The notes under the pieces: generated by a model
What the model saw: only the letters and a program-made list of their open reading frames with translations
What the model was told of the DNA's origin: nothing
Database searches by the model: none
Shown: piece after piece, positions 48,292 through 59,255 of the stretch
Numbering within the stretch: the stretch's first letter is position 1
How the letters are laid out: each line of letters starts with the position of its first letter
Position numbers and translations under genes: made by a program
Source of the DNA: Pseudomonas helmanticensis
GTDB lineage: Bacteria; Pseudomonadota; Gammaproteobacteria; Pseudomonadales; Pseudomonadaceae
Assembly (NCBI RefSeq): GCF_900182985.1
Contig: NZ_FXUY01000001.1
Coordinates: 1,302,001-1,366,000, forward strand
Length of the DNA: 64,000 bases
Direction of reading: 5' to 3'

Positions 48292-49617
48292 CTAGCGAAT
48301 CTGATGCTTGTGCAGCAAACGGTAAAACGTCGGCCGTGAAACCCCAAGGACTTTGGCCGCAACACTCAGATTGTCACTGTGCCGATTCAGCACATCACAC
48401 AACGCCTGACGCTCGGCGCGGGTTTTGTAATCTTCCAGCGTGCCCATCGGCGTGGCGATCGAGTGTTGGCTGATCAGCCCGAGATCACGCGCCTCGATCT
48501 GCCGGCCTTCCGCCAGAACCAGACCGCGACGCACGCGGTTGGCGAGTTCGCGCACATTGCCGGGCCAGTCATGCTTGCCCATGGCTATCAGCGCATCTTC
48601 ACTGAAGCTGCGCGGGCGGCGGCCGGTTTCATGGCTGTAAAAGTGCGAAAAATGGTTGGCGAGCATCGACAGATCGCCATGGCGTTCACGCAACGGTGCC
48701 GTCACCACCTGCAAAACGTTGAGCCGATAGTACAAGTCTTCGCGAAAACGCTTTTTCTCGATGGCGGCTTCAAGATCAACGTGAGTCGCCGCCAATACCC
48801 GCACATCGACGGGAATCGGCTGACTGCCGCCGACCCGTTCAATGTGCTTTTCCTGGAGAAAGCGCAGCAGATTGGCTTGCAGTTCCAGCGGCAGATCGCC
48901 GATTTCATCGAGAAACAACGTGCCACCGTTGGCCGCTTCAATACGCCCGACCTTGCGTTGATGAGCGCCGGTGAAGGCGCCTTTCTCGTGACCGAATAAC
49001 TCGGACTGGATCAGGTGTTCGGGGATCGCCCCGCAGTTGATCGCCACGAAAGGCTTGCTGTGACGCTGCGACTGCCGATGCAGCGTGCGCGCGACCAGCT
49101 CTTTACCGGTGCCGCTTTCACCACGAATCAGTACCGGCGACTCGGTAGGCGCCAGCTTGCTGAGCAATTTGCGCAGCTCGCGGATCGGTTTGCTGTCACC
49201 GAGCAATTCGTGTTCAGGCTGATCCACATGGATCGTGCCCTGCCCGCGCAGACGCGCCATGCCGAATGCGCGGCCGAGCGTGACCTGCACGCGCGACACA
49301 TCGAACGGCAAGGTATGGAAATCAAAAAACCACTCGCAGACAAAGTCTCCGACGTTCTGCAAGCGCAGGACTTCCTGATTGAGTACCGCAATCCATTCGG
49401 TGCCGCTGCGGCTGATCAGTTCCTTGACGGCCTCGGGACGTTCCAGATGAAAAGGTTGCAGGCGCAGCAGGCCGACATCACAACTGCGGTCGGCGGCATT
49501 TTCCAGGGTGCAACTGTCGACATCCCAACCTACCGCACGTAATCCGGGTAATAGGCGATGGCAGTCGTCACACGGATCGACCACCAATAAACGTCTCAAC
49601 GCAGGCGCTTCGCTCAT
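48292..49617 (-). CDS. Sigma-54-dependent transcriptional activator
   Basis: 441 aa: N-terminal receiver-like domain without an obvious phosphoacceptor, similar in layout to FleQ/VpsR; AAA+ domain with Walker A GESGTGKE, GAFTGA sigma-54 contact loop and Walker B GGTLFLDEIGD; C-terminal Fis-type HTH (LSVAAKVLGVSRPTFYRLLHKHQ). Convergent with the fap operon, so it may control biofilm genes, but no target is proven here. Confidence 0.9.
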   Translation of the reverse strand: MSEAPALRRLLVVDPCDDCHRLLPGLRAVGWDVDSCTLENAADRSCDVGLLRLQPFHLERPEAVKELISRSGTEWIAVLNQEVLRLQNVGDFVCEWFFDFHTLPFDVSRVQVTLGRAFGMARLRGQGTIHVDQPEHELLGDSKPIRELRKLLSKLAPTESPVLIRGESGTGKELVARTLHRQSQRHSKPFVAINCGAIPEHLIQSELFGHEKGAFTGAHQRKVGRIEAANGGTLFLDEIGDLPLELQANLLRFLQEKHIERVGGSQPIPVDVRVLAATHVDLEAAIEKKRFREDLYYRLNVLQVVTAPLRERHGDLSMLANHFSHFYSHETGRRPRSFSEDALIAMGKHDWPGNVRELANRVRRGLVLAEGRQIEARDLGLISQHSIATPMGTLEDYKTRAERQALCDVLNRHSDNLSVAAKVLGVSRPTFYRLLHKHQIR

Positions 49618-49962
49618 GACTGTTCCTTGGCGCCAAATTTTAGGAAAAGGTTGTAAAAACAGTCATTTGGCAGACCTGGCTGTAACATTAGCAAGAATTT
49701 GACGGCAGCTTGTATCGATTGCTTATAGGTGTACAAGCTAAGTAGTTATAAGAGTGGGCTTTGTTAGTTAGCTATCGAGTGGCTTTCTTTCAATAACCTT
49801 TCAGAAACTGTCGAAACACTGAGCCAATGAAAGAAAGTTGAAATTTCTTTGTTGCGAGTGTGACCCGCCCCGGGGTTGCGTGCATCAGTACAAGTAACCA
49901 GCCGAACGGTAAGCCCAACCGACGGCAGATCACTTGATTGGGCACTATAGAGAGAAGACCCC
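49618..49962. promoter_or_regulatory. AT-rich divergent region with inverted repeat
   Basis: No gene supported. Carries perfect 10-bp arms CTTTCTTTCA (49783-49792) and TGAAAGAAAG (49828-49837) and must hold the promoters of the sigma-54 activator and the small gene at 49963. Confidence 0.5.
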
Positions 49963-50229
49963 ATGACCGCCCCGCTCCGTATCAACGAAGCTCTTTTGAT
50001 TGCCAACCACGCCTTCAAACCTTTTCAATGCGTGGCCTGGGCGCCACAAGACGGCAATGGTGAACTGAGCCTGACCGTCATCGACCGCACCAACTCGCAC
50101 ATTGGTCGCAAACAGATTCCAAGCAGTACCTATTCCGATCCGGCACAGCTGGAACAACTGCTGCAGCAGGCTCGCGCCGAGCTGAGCAACGAAGGCCACC
50201 TGTTGCAATCCTGGTCGATGCCGCACTAA
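49963..50229 (+). CDS. Conserved small Pseudomonas protein, function unknown
   Basis: 88 aa, cytoplasmic (no signal or membrane segment). An N-terminal strand-rich part (FKPFQCVAWAPQDGNGELSLTVIDR) and a C-terminal helix (DPAQLEQLLQQARAELS). AGAGAAGACC precedes the ATG. Coding character is supported by normal codon use and a clean start. Family not recognised. Confidence 0.6.
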   Translation: MTAPLRINEALLIANHAFKPFQCVAWAPQDGNGELSLTVIDRTNSHIGRKQIPSSTYSDPAQLEQLLQQARAELSNEGHLLQSWSMPH

Positions 50230-50511
50230 TAGCGGGACAATGCGGATGACTTCGTGTCATCCGCCCGCTTCTTGTTAGTTGCCATATCTATTTACCCTTC
50301 AGTACTTTTGTACAACTTTCAGCGTGCGCTTTTTGGCGTAACTGCTTGGCTCACTTGCTATTGGTTCAAAAAGACACTGTTCTGGCACAGTCTGACCCTC
50401 CGCCTGTTAGTTCTTACAGTTGTACTTCTCCCGGTTCAGGGATTGAATGTTCGGCTCATGCAGTAAACCGCCCAATTTAGGGTATTGGTCTACTCGCAAG
50501 GAGACGCGTGC

Positions 50512-51801
50512 ATGTCTACCCAGAGCTCTTGCGCCCGATTGGAGCGAATCAACCAGGCCGGCCAACTGGATCCTGCTTTTGCCGGTAACGGCATCGCCCA
50601 AGTGTATTTTGCCGACAGTCTTTCCAGCATGACCCAGGGTGTCGCGGTTGACCGACAGGGTCGCGTGCTGGTCGCAGCGAAAGTCAAAATGCCCAACGGC
50701 AGTTGTTTTGGCCTGGCGCGTTTGCTGGCGGACGGTTCGGCCGATCTGAGTTTCGGTCATATGGGGAGCGTCATCGGTAAGTTCTCGTCCGGGTTCGGCA
50801 GCATGGCCGGCAACGTTCGCGTGCTGCCCGACGGAAGAATCCTGCTCGCCGGCCTGCACTACGAAACCGATCACTGCACCCTGCCCGGCCTCGCCCTCTT
50901 CGATGAGCAGGGTCGCCCGGCCCCGGAGTTCGGCGACAACGGTCACCTCGTGGTGCGCCTGCCCGGCGACCTGTCGATGGGCACGCTCGACGATTGGCTG
51001 CCACCGGGCATTCCGGGCGCCGAAGCCTGCGACATCGCGGTACAGGACGACGGCCATATCCTGTTGCTCGCCAATCACCACTTCGAATGCGCCGACCACG
51101 CGGGCATGCTGATTCGCCTGACCGCCAATGGCCAGCTCGACAAGACCTTCAATGGCCGTGGTTTTGTCATGGTTCGCCATCTATTGCTCAACACTTGGCT
51201 GAGCAGTCTGTCGTTGCAAGAGGACGGGCGGATTGTGGTCGGCGGCTCAATGAGCTTCCCTCAGGAAGGTCTGCTTGCGCGCTACCTGGCGGATGGCCGG
51301 CTCGACGAAACCTTCGCCATCGATGGCTTCATGGCCTTCACCGCCCTCGGGCACGGCGCGCTGGTCAATCAGGTGATCGAGTCGGCGGAGCATTTGCACT
51401 GCTTCGGCAGCAGCCGTGATCCGCTACGCTGCATGACCCTCAACCTGCATCACAATGGCCGTGCAGATCTGCGTTGTAACTCGGGTCTGCCGCAACTGCT
51501 GGACATCGGCCCCAGTGGTTGCCAGTGGAACGCCGCCCAGCGCCTGCAAGACGGGCGGATTATTGCTGTCGGCGCGACGATTGGCGGCTTCGAGGCGGAC
51601 TTCGTCGTCGCACGCTATTTGCCTGACGGCTACCTCGATCACACGTTCGGTGATGGCCACGGCTGGCTGCGGACGCGTTTGGGCCGAAGCCTGGACACGG
51701 CCAATTCACTGGCCCTGCAAGCGGACGGTGGAATTCTGGTTGGCGGGTTTTCGCTGGATGGCAATTATCGGGCGATGGTCGCGCGGTATCTCAATGACTG
51801 A
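50512..51801 (+). CDS. Delta-60 repeat protein
   Basis: 429 aa built of about seven delta-60 repeats, each with a DGRILLAG- or DGGILVGG-like strand followed by LARYLADGRLDETFG. Such proteins form beta-propeller-like folds and are usually secreted or surface-bound, yet no signal peptide is visible here. Start at 50512 after AAGGAG. Function unknown. The 280 bp upstream contain no gene. Confidence 0.82.
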   Translation: MSTQSSCARLERINQAGQLDPAFAGNGIAQVYFADSLSSMTQGVAVDRQGRVLVAAKVKMPNGSCFGLARLLADGSADLSFGHMGSVIGKFSSGFGSMAGNVRVLPDGRILLAGLHYETDHCTLPGLALFDEQGRPAPEFGDNGHLVVRLPGDLSMGTLDDWLPPGIPGAEACDIAVQDDGHILLLANHHFECADHAGMLIRLTANGQLDKTFNGRGFVMVRHLLLNTWLSSLSLQEDGRIVVGGSMSFPQEGLLARYLADGRLDETFAIDGFMAFTALGHGALVNQVIESAEHLHCFGSSRDPLRCMTLNLHHNGRADLRCNSGLPQLLDIGPSGCQWNAAQRLQDGRIIAVGATIGGFEADFVVARYLPDGYLDHTFGDGHGWLRTRLGRSLDTANSLALQADGGILVGGFSLDGNYRAMVARYLND

Positions 51802-51876
51802 CAAATACCCATTAACAACTTGAACTTGCGCGACACATCCGGCAACTTGCGCGCTTCTTAAGACAAGGAGCAACCG

Positions 51877-53379
51877 ATGTCCGGTTCAATGGCTCAGGCG
51901 TTCGCGCAAAATTTTCTCGGGCACTCGCCACGCTGGTACAAGGCGACCATCGTCGGCTTCCTGATCCTCAATGCATTGGTGTTATGGACCGTCGGCCCAG
52001 TAGCCGCAGGCTGGCTGCTGGTCATCGAATTCATCTTTACCCTGGCCATGGCGCTCAAATGCTATCCGCTGATGCCCGGCGGTCTGTTGCTGGTCGAAGC
52101 GCTGCTGCTGAAGATGACCACGCCGCAGGCGCTTTATGACGAGCTGGTGCACAACTTTCCGGTGATCCTGCTGCTGATGTTCATGGTGGCCGGCATCTAC
52201 TTCATGAAGGATCTGCTGCTGTACCTGTTCTCGCGCCTGTTGTTGGGCGTGCGCTCGAAAGCGATCCTGGCGCTGCTGTTCTGTTTTCTCTCGGCATTCC
52301 TCTCGGCGTTTCTCGATGCACTGACAGTGACGGCGGTGATTATCAGCGCCGCTGTCGGCTTCTACTCGGTCTACCACCGGGTGGCCTCGGGCAATGATCC
52401 GCGCCAGGACAGTGAGTTTGGCGACGATCAGAACCTGCCCAGACTGCATCACGATGATCTCGAACAATTCCGCGCGTTCCTGCGCAGCCTGCTGATGCAC
52501 GGTGCGGTCGGCACGGCGCTGGGCGGTGTCTGCACGCTGGTCGGCGAGCCACAGAACCTGCTGATCGGCCATGAAATGGGCTGGCACTTCGGCGAGTTCT
52601 TCCAGAAAGTCGCACCGGTGTCGATGCCGGTGCTGGCAGCGGGTCTGGTGACCTGCGTACTGCTGGAGAAACTGCGCTGGTTCGGTTACGGCACGCTGTT
52701 ACCGGACAACGTGCGCGCCGTACTGGCCAACTACGCCGCTGAAGACGACGCCGAACGCACGCCGCGCCAACGCGCTGCGCTGCTGGTGCAGGGCGCTGCC
52801 GCATTGATCCTGATTGGCTGCCTGGCCTTTCATGTGGCGGAAGTCGGCCTGATTGGTCTGATGGTGATTGTGTTGATCACCGCGTTTACCGGCATCACCG
52901 ATGAGCATCGTCTGGGCAGCGCATTCAAGGACGCCATGCCGTTCACTGCGCTGTTGGTGGTGTTTTTTGCGGTGGTCGCGGTGATTCACGATCAGCAACT
53001 GTTCGCCCCGCTGATCCAATGGGTGCTGACATTGCCGACGGATCAGCAACCGGGCATGTTGTTCATTGCCAACGGCTTGCTCTCGGCGATCAGTGACAAC
53101 GTGTTTGTCGCGACGATCTACATCACCGAGGTGAAGCAGGCATTCCTCTCCGGGCACATGAGCCGCGAGCATTTCGAAACACTGGCGATTGCGATCAACA
53201 CCGGCACCAACCTGCCGAGCGTGGCGACACCGAATGGTCAGGCGGCGTTTCTGTTCCTGCTGACCTCGGCGATTGCACCGCTGGTGCGATTGTCGTACGG
53301 GCGGATGGTGTGGATGGCATTGCCCTATACCGTGGTGATGGGCCTGCTCGGCTGGTACGCCGTGAGCTACTGGCTCTAA
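51877..53379 (+). CDS. nhaB: Na+/H+ antiporter NhaB
   Basis: 500 aa NhaB-type antiporter with about 12 membrane helices. Conserved blocks include [63 protein letters not shown] and [31 protein letters not shown]. Sodium and pH homeostasis. AAGGAGCAACCG precedes the ATG. Confidence 0.96.
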   Translation: MSGSMAQAFAQNFLGHSPRWYKATIVGFLILNALVLWTVGPVAAGWLLVIEFIFTLAMALKCYPLMPGGLLLVEALLLKMTTPQALYDELVHNFPVILLLMFMVAGIYFMKDLLLYLFSRLLLGVRSKAILALLFCFLSAFLSAFLDALTVTAVIISAAVGFYSVYHRVASGNDPRQDSEFGDDQNLPRLHHDDLEQFRAFLRSLLMHGAVGTALGGVCTLVGEPQNLLIGHEMGWHFGEFFQKVAPVSMPVLAAGLVTCVLLEKLRWFGYGTLLPDNVRAVLANYAAEDDAERTPRQRAALLVQGAAALILIGCLAFHVAEVGLIGLMVIVLITAFTGITDEHRLGSAFKDAMPFTALLVVFFAVVAVIHDQQLFAPLIQWVLTLPTDQQPGMLFIANGLLSAISDNVFVATIYITEVKQAFLSGHMSREHFETLAIAINTGTNLPSVATPNGQAAFLFLLTSAIAPLVRLSYGRMVWMALPYTVVMGLLGWYAVSYWL

Positions 53380-53392
53380 CCCCACAAAACTT

Positions 53393-53486
53393 TGTAGGAG
53401 CTGTCGAGTGAAACGAGGCTGCGATCTTTTGATCTTGCTTTATAAAAACGAGATCAAAAGATCGCAGCCTTCGGCAGCTCCTACAG
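53393..53486. repeat. REPIN, type A
   Basis: Inverted REP pair with mixed arm variants (GTCGAGTGAAACGAGG and CCTTCGGCAGCTCC) between convergent nhaB and the HAD gene. Confidence 0.9.
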
Positions 53487-53489
53487 GTG

Positions 53490-54308
53490 TTACGGGAGGA
53501 TGTATTTTTCGATAGCCTCGGCGACGCCGTCTTCGGTGTTGGGGGCGGTGACCACGTCGGCTTGGCGTTTTACGGCGTCTTCCGCCTGGCCCATGGCAAT
53601 CGATAATCCCGCACAGTGGAACATTGCCGGGTCGTTGCCGCCGTCACCAATCGCAGCGGTCTGTTCCAGCGCTATGCCCAGATGTTCGGCAATCGTCGTC
53701 AGTGCGGTGCCTTTGTTGGCTTCCAGCGCGGTCACGTCGAGGTACACCGGTTGCGAGCGGGAGACTTGCGCCATACCGTTGACCTTCGGAATCAGGCGCG
53801 CCTCCAGTTCGATCAGCAGCTCAGTGTTGTTGCTGGTCGCGACAATCTTGTCGATGCGCTCCAGATACGGCTCGAAACTCTCGACCACCACCGGCGGATA
53901 GCCGAGGCCATGCTGTTCGCGTGGCACCATTGGCCCGTGCGGATCCTTGAGCAACCAGTCGCCGCCGCTGAACACCCAGATTTCGACATCCGGCTGATCG
54001 GCAAAGGTGGCCAGCGTAATCAGCGCGGTGGTGGCCGGCAGGTAATGCGCCACCAGCAGACTGCCGTCCGGATTGACGATCGTGCCGCCGTTGAACGCCG
54101 CAGTCGGCAAGTCGACGCCCAAGGCTTCGATCTGCTGCAACATGGCTTTCGGCGGTCGCCCGGTGGCGAGACTGAACAGCACGCCCGCCTCACGCAAGGC
54201 GCGAACCGCATCAATGGTGCGCTGGCTCAGCGAGTGATCGGGCAGCAACAGCGTGCCGTCCATGTCGCTGAGCAGAAAACGGATGGGTTGTTTCGTCAGC
54301 TCACTCAT
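53490..54308 (-). CDS. Cof-type HAD-IIB phosphatase
   Basis: 272 aa HAD hydrolase, Cof/YidA type: motif I FLLSDMDGTLLLPD, motif II SLATGRPP, motif III lysine in LEANKGTAL and motif IV AIGDGGNDPAMF. Dephosphorylates sugar phosphates or related compounds. Overlaps the zwf stop by 4 bp, so gnd, zwf and this gene form one operon. A link to phosphosugar control is plausible. Confidence 0.9.
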   Translation of the reverse strand: MSELTKQPIRFLLSDMDGTLLLPDHSLSQRTIDAVRALREAGVLFSLATGRPPKAMLQQIEALGVDLPTAAFNGGTIVNPDGSLLVAHYLPATTALITLATFADQPDVEIWVFSGGDWLLKDPHGPMVPREQHGLGYPPVVVESFEPYLERIDKIVATSNNTELLIELEARLIPKVNGMAQVSRSQPVYLDVTALEANKGTALTTIAEHLGIALEQTAAIGDGGNDPAMFHCAGLSIAMGQAEDAVKRQADVVTAPNTEDGVAEAIEKYILP

Positions 54309-55828
54309 CCGAGGCCATGCCAGACGCGACCATCGCGAGTCAGCAAATCTTCGGCGGCTTGCGGGCCGTCGTCGCCGGCGGCATAAGTCTGCACGCTCGC
54401 GTCCTGCTGCCAGGCGTCGAGGAATGGCTGCACGGCGCGCCAGCCATTCTCGATGTTGTCAGCGCGCTGGAACAGCGTCTGATCGCCGGTCAGGCAGTCG
54501 TAGATCAGGGTTTCGTACCCCGTCGACGGTTGCATCTCGAAGAAATCCTTGTAGGCAAAGCCCAGCTCGATGTTGGCCATGTTCAGCGCCGGCCCCGGCC
54601 GCTTGGCCAGCAGGTCGAACCACATGCCTTCGTTCGGCTGGATCTGGATGCGCAGATAAGTCGGCTGCAATTCGTCCACTTCGGTGTCACGGAACTGCGC
54701 ATAGGGCGCCGGTTTGAAGCAGATGACGATCTCGGTGTCGCGCACGCTCATGCGTTTGCCGGTGCGCAGGTAGAACGGCACGCCGACCCAGCGCCAGTTG
54801 TCGATCATCACTTTCAGCGCGACGTAGGTTTCCGTGCTGCTGTCGGGGGCAACGTTGGCTTCCTGGCGATAACCGTTCAGCGCTTTGCCGTCGACCTCGC
54901 CAGCGCTGTACTGGCCGCGAACCGAATTGGCCCGCGCCTCTTCGATAGTCCACGGCCGGATCGCGCCGACCACCTTGGCCTTCTCGCCGCGCACCGCGTC
55001 AGCGCCAAATGCCGCCGGCGGTTCCATGGCAACCATGGCCAGCAACTGGAACAGGTGATTGGGCACCATGTCACGCAGCGCACCGGTGTGTTCGTAAAAA
55101 CTGCCACGGGTTTCGACGCCGACGGTTTCCGCCGCCGTGATCTGCACGTGGTCGATGTAATGGTTGTTCCAGAAGGCTTCGAACAGGCTGTTGGAGAACC
55201 GGCTGACCAGAATGTTCTGCACGGTTTCCTTGCCCAGGTAATGGTCGATCCGATAGATCTGCTTCTCGGACATCACCTTGAGCAGGCAGGCGTTCAACGC
55301 TTCGGCGGTGTGCAGATCGGAGCCGAACGGCTTCTCGATCACCACCCTTCTGAAGGCTTCGGGGGTTTCTTCGAGCAAACCGGCGCTGCCGAGACGGCGC
55401 ACCACTTCACTGAAGAAACGCGGCGCGGTGGCCAGGTAGAACACCGCATTGCCGGTGCCGCTGGCGGCGATTTTCGCCGCCAGCGCGGAATAGGTGCTGT
55501 CGTCCAGAAAGTCGCCCTGGACGTAGCTGATACCTTTGGCGAGCTTGGCCCACAAGGCCGGATCAAGCATCTGATCGCCCTTGCCGACTTTCGCCGCGAC
55601 TTCGGTACGGATGAAGTCTTCGAGCTTCTGCGCGAAGGCCTCATCGGTAATGGCGTTGTGGTCAACGCCAACGATCCGCAGGTTTTCGTCAAGCAAGCCG
55701 TCGCGACTGAGGTTGTACAGCGCCGGCATCAGCAAGCGCTTGACCAGGTCGCCGTGGGCACCGAACAGAAACAGCGTGGTCGGTGGTGCGGGTTCTGCCT
55801 TGGATTTCCTGCGGATCGTATGGGTCAT
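54305..55828 (-). CDS. zwf: Glucose-6-phosphate 1-dehydrogenase
   Basis: 507 aa. Nucleotide loop [14 protein letters not shown], substrate and catalytic motif [14 protein letters not shown], and the family's C-terminal [13 protein letters not shown] block. Converts glucose 6-phosphate to 6-phosphogluconolactone. Start at 55828 overlaps the gnd stop (ATGA). Pseudomonas carry more than one zwf. This copy pairs with gnd rather than the edd/pgl cluster, so it is likely the paralogue dedicated to the oxidative pentose pathway. Confidence 0.95.
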   Translation of the reverse strand: MTHTIRRKSKAEPAPPTTLFLFGAHGDLVKRLLMPALYNLSRDGLLDENLRIVGVDHNAITDEAFAQKLEDFIRTEVAAKVGKGDQMLDPALWAKLAKGISYVQGDFLDDSTYSALAAKIAASGTGNAVFYLATAPRFFSEVVRRLGSAGLLEETPEAFRRVVIEKPFGSDLHTAEALNACLLKVMSEKQIYRIDHYLGKETVQNILVSRFSNSLFEAFWNNHYIDHVQITAAETVGVETRGSFYEHTGALRDMVPNHLFQLLAMVAMEPPAAFGADAVRGEKAKVVGAIRPWTIEEARANSVRGQYSAGEVDGKALNGYRQEANVAPDSSTETYVALKVMIDNWRWVGVPFYLRTGKRMSVRDTEIVICFKPAPYAQFRDTEVDELQPTYLRIQIQPNEGMWFDLLAKRPGPALNMANIELGFAYKDFFEMQPSTGYETLIYDCLTGDQTLFQRADNIENGWRAVQPFLDAWQQDASVQTYAAGDDGPQAAEDLLTRDGRVWHGLG

Positions 55829-56805
55829 TTCTTCGGTGTCTCCACGTGGCCGCCGAAGCCGAAGCGCTGGGCCGAAAGAATCTTGTCGCCAAAGGTGCCC
55901 TGGCCGCGCGAGCGATAGCGCGAGAATAGCGAGTTCGACAGCACCGGAACCGGCACCGCTTGTTCCATGGCCGCTTCGATGGTCCATTGACCTTCGCCGC
56001 TGTCCGCAACAGAGCCGGAGAAGCCGTCGAGCTTCGGATCGCTGGCCAGTGCATCGGCGGTCAAGTCGAGCAACCACGACGACACCACGCTGCCACGACG
56101 CCAGACTTCGGCGATGTCAGCCACGTTGAGATCAAAACGCTGATCTTCCGGCAGACGCTCGCTGGATTTGGTCTTGAGGATGTCGAAGCCCTCAGCGAAC
56201 GCGGCCATCATGCCGTATTCGATACCGTTGTGAATCATTTTCACAAAGTGACCGGCACCGGCAGGACCGGCGTGGATGTAGCCGTGCTCGGCGCGATGGT
56301 CGTCGGACTTGCGATCCTTGGTGCGCGGGATGTCACCCATGCCCGGTGCCAGTGCGGCGAACAGCGGGTCGAGGCGCTGCACGGTTTCGGCGTCGCCACC
56401 GATCATCATGCAATAGCCGCGCTCCAGGCCCCAGACGCCGCCGGAGGTGCCGACGTCGATGTAGTGCAGGCCTTTCTCGGCCAGGCTCTTGGCCCGACGG
56501 ATATCATCCTTATAGTTGGTGTTGCCGCCGTCGATGATGGTATCGCCGGCCTCCAGCAGATTGCTCAAAGTGGCGATGGTGTCTTCAGTCGGCGCGCCGG
56601 CCGGCAGCATGACCCAGACCGCACGCGGTTTGGCCAGACCGGCAACCAGTGCCGGCAAGTCGGCGACGCCAGTGGAGCCCTCGGCGACCAGGGTGTCGAT
56701 GAAAGCGGTATTGCGGTCGTAAACAACGGTGGTGTGACCGTTGAGCATCAGACGCCGCGCAATATTGCCGCCCATGCGGCCCAGTCCAATAATCCCGAGT
56801 TGCAT
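55825..56805 (-). CDS. gnd: 6-phosphogluconate dehydrogenase, short (YqeC/GndA-like) form
   Basis: 326 aa, shorter than the 470-aa E. coli type. Rossmann motif [13 protein letters not shown], substrate motif [19 protein letters not shown], and catalytic lysine in [18 protein letters not shown]. Decarboxylates 6-phosphogluconate to ribulose 5-phosphate. Short forms often prefer NAD. First gene of gnd-zwf-HAD. AGGAGC precedes the ATG. Confidence 0.93.
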   Translation of the reverse strand: MQLGIIGLGRMGGNIARRLMLNGHTTVVYDRNTAFIDTLVAEGSTGVADLPALVAGLAKPRAVWVMLPAGAPTEDTIATLSNLLEAGDTIIDGGNTNYKDDIRRAKSLAEKGLHYIDVGTSGGVWGLERGYCMMIGGDAETVQRLDPLFAALAPGMGDIPRTKDRKSDDHRAEHGYIHAGPAGAGHFVKMIHNGIEYGMMAAFAEGFDILKTKSSERLPEDQRFDLNVADIAEVWRRGSVVSSWLLDLTADALASDPKLDGFSGSVADSGEGQWTIEAAMEQAVPVPVLSNSLFSRYRSRGQGTFGDKILSAQRFGFGGHVETPKK

Positions 56806-57079
56806 GTGCTGATGCTCCTTACTACAAATAAATGTGTGTCATTGGTTATAGCCCAACGCTGCTGATGGAGGTTAGTCCAGAGCGTTGCGATGAAGTTTCC
56901 GGGCATTGTGCCCGATCCAGACTGATAACGCCCCGAATCCTGCCGAAGACACACCGACCATGAAAAATAAAAAAGTTCCAATCACAGGCAAAAGAAATCA
57001 AAATTGGCGCCGATAGTAAGTCAGCACCGCAAAAGCGCGGGCTATTTACAGTTGATGCACGCCATTTGCGAGGTGAGCA

Positions 57080-57262
57080 ATGGGCACAGTACACACAGCA
57101 ATGCCGCCACAAACCCTGTACGTGACAATCCGTCGCGATGAATTGCGCCAGTTGAAAGACGAGCGCGACCAACTCAAGCAGGAGCTGGCGCAATTGCGCG
57201 CGTTGACTCAGGGCGTTCAGCCCAAGCCTCTGCCGGTTGTCCAGCGCCACCCGCACGCCTGA
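57080..57262 (+). CDS. Small coiled-coil protein
   Basis: 60 aa. The central heptads (ELRQLKDERDQLKQELAQLRAL) form a short coiled coil, and a Pro/His-rich tail follows. GAGGTGAGC lies before the ATG. No family recognised. Small size keeps confidence moderate. Confidence 0.6.
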   Translation: MGTVHTAMPPQTLYVTIRRDELRQLKDERDQLKQELAQLRALTQGVQPKPLPVVQRHPHA

Positions 57263-57461
57263 TTTCCCCGCCTGTTTCGGGGGCGACCTGTGTCGTTCCC
57301 GACATGATCCTGCCCTTTCGGTAACCCGCAACTAACAAAGTTTTCACATTCGCTTGGCGATACTCCGGCGCATTCTGGCCGGGCGTACGCGTTCGGCCTC
57401 CGTTCGTCGGTTTCATGGAAGCGTTCCGGCGGTGGTTGTGACGATCGAGCTGGAGTGCTGA

Positions 57462-59210
57462 ATGGCATTGTTCAAACGCAGCAAAACGACTGCGACAGGT
57501 TTCGACTGGGCCGGTGTTCTCTGGCTGTTCGCTTTTTTCTGGTACTTCTCGGGTATTACCCAACTGCTGATCCAGCTGACCGGGACCTCCGGTTTCACCG
57601 GGTTCCGCCAGGCGTTCGTGATGAGCGCGATCTGGCTGGCACCGATGCTGCTGTTTCCCAAGCGCACCAAACTGCTCGCGGCGATCATCGGCGTGGTGTT
57701 GTGGGCCTGTTCCATGGCCAGCCTGGGTTATTTCTTCATCTATCAGCAGGAATTCTCTCAGAGCGTGATCTTCATCATGTTCGAGTCGAACATCTCTGAA
57801 GCCGGCGAGTACATGACCCAGTACTTTGCCTGGTGGATGGTGCCGGCGTTCCTCGCACACACGCTGTTCTCGTATTTCCTGTGGACTCGCCTGCGTCCGG
57901 TGTACATGCCCCGTGGCCGCGCGTTCGTGGCAGCGCTGGCCATCGTTATCGCGGTGGTCGGTTATCCGCTGGTCAAGCAAACGATGCGCACCGGCAGTTT
58001 CGCCGGCGGTTTCGAGAAGTTCGAAACCCGTATCGAACCGGCCGTGCCGTGGCAGATGGCCGTGGCCTATCACCGTTACCTCGACACCCTCGCCGAAATG
58101 CAGGGCATGCTGCACAGCGCGAGCAAGATCCCGCCGCTGCACAATCTCAAGGATGCCGGCGCCAATCAGCCTGCGACTTTGGTGCTGGTGATCGGTGAAT
58201 CGACCAACCGCCAACGCATGAGCCTTTACGGTTATCCGCGCAAGACCACGCCGGAACTCGACAAGCTCAAGGATCAACTGGCGGTGTTCGACAACGTCAT
58301 CACCCCGCGCCCGTATACGATCGAAGCGTTGCAGCAAGTGCTGACCTTTGCCGATGAAGAAAGTCCGGATCTGTACCTGTCGACGCCGTCGCTGGTCAGC
58401 ATGATGAAACAGGCGGGTTACAAGACCTTCTGGATCACCAACCAGCAGACCATGACCAAGCGCAACACCATGCTCACGACGTTCTCCGAGCAGGCTGACG
58501 AGCAGGTCTACCTGAACAACAACCGCAACCAGAACGCCGCGCAGTACGACGGCGACGTGATCGAGCCGTTCAGCAAAGCCCTGGCCGATGCCGCGCCACG
58601 CAAGTTGATCGTCGTGCATCTGCTCGGCACGCACATGAGCTATCAGTACCGTTATCCGCCGAGCTTCGACAAGTTCCAGGACCGCGAAGGCGTACCGCCT
58701 GCCCTGCGCGATGATCAGGTGCCAACCTACAACAGCTACGACAACGCCGTGCTGTACAACGACTTCGTGGTGTCGAGCCTGATCAAGGATTACGCCAAGT
58801 CTGATCCGAACGGCTTCCTGCTGTACCTCTCGGATCACGGCGAAGACGTCTTCGATTCGGTTGGCCACAAAACCCTGGGGCGCAACGAAAACAAACCGAC
58901 CGCGCCGATGTACACCATCCCGTTCATGGCCTGGGCATCGCCGAAGTGGAAGGAAAACCACAATTGGAACTTCGCCGGTGATCTGGGGCGGCCTTACAGC
59001 AGCTCGCACCTGATCCACACCTGGGCCGACATGGCCGGCCTCAGCTTCGATGAACTCGATCGCAGCAAGAGCCTGGTCAGCGACAGCTTCAAGCCGCGTC
59101 CATTGATGATCGGCAACCCTTACGAGCGTGAGCAAAGGGCATTGATCGACTTCAGCCTGATGAAGCCGAAAAAACCTGATCCGGCGGTCGCAGCCACCGC
59201 CGAGCAGTAA
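57462..59210 (+). CDS. cptA: Phosphoethanolamine transferase, CptA type
   Basis: 582 aa inner-membrane enzyme: about five N-terminal membrane helices and a periplasmic alkaline-phosphatase-fold domain with the nucleophile region VIGESTNRQRMSLYGYPRKTTP and metal site YLSDHGEDVFD. Adds phosphoethanolamine to lipid A or core heptose in homologues, which can lower polymyxin binding. CptA is favoured over EptA by the helix pattern and NIS-EAGEYMTQYF segment, but the target sugar is not proven. A strong terminator follows. Confidence 0.88.
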   Translation: MALFKRSKTTATGFDWAGVLWLFAFFWYFSGITQLLIQLTGTSGFTGFRQAFVMSAIWLAPMLLFPKRTKLLAAIIGVVLWACSMASLGYFFIYQQEFSQSVIFIMFESNISEAGEYMTQYFAWWMVPAFLAHTLFSYFLWTRLRPVYMPRGRAFVAALAIVIAVVGYPLVKQTMRTGSFAGGFEKFETRIEPAVPWQMAVAYHRYLDTLAEMQGMLHSASKIPPLHNLKDAGANQPATLVLVIGESTNRQRMSLYGYPRKTTPELDKLKDQLAVFDNVITPRPYTIEALQQVLTFADEESPDLYLSTPSLVSMMKQAGYKTFWITNQQTMTKRNTMLTTFSEQADEQVYLNNNRNQNAAQYDGDVIEPFSKALADAAPRKLIVVHLLGTHMSYQYRYPPSFDKFQDREGVPPALRDDQVPTYNSYDNAVLYNDFVVSSLIKDYAKSDPNGFLLYLSDHGEDVFDSVGHKTLGRNENKPTAPMYTIPFMAWASPKWKENHNWNFAGDLGRPYSSSHLIHTWADMAGLSFDELDRSKSLVSDSFKPRPLMIGNPYEREQRALIDFSLMKPKKPDPAVAATAEQ

Positions 59211-59214
59211 AACC

Positions 59215-59240
59215 AAGGGGCCAGTCACTGGCCCCTTTTT
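59215..59240 (+). terminator. Intrinsic terminator of cptA
   Basis: AAGGGGCCA-GTCAC-TGGCCCCTT followed by TTT. Confidence 0.92.
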
Positions 59241-59255
59241 ATTGCACACCGCCGA

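Noticed and set aside
54317-55918. 533-codon plus-strand frame
   Set aside because: Antisense to zwf, which has all family motifs.
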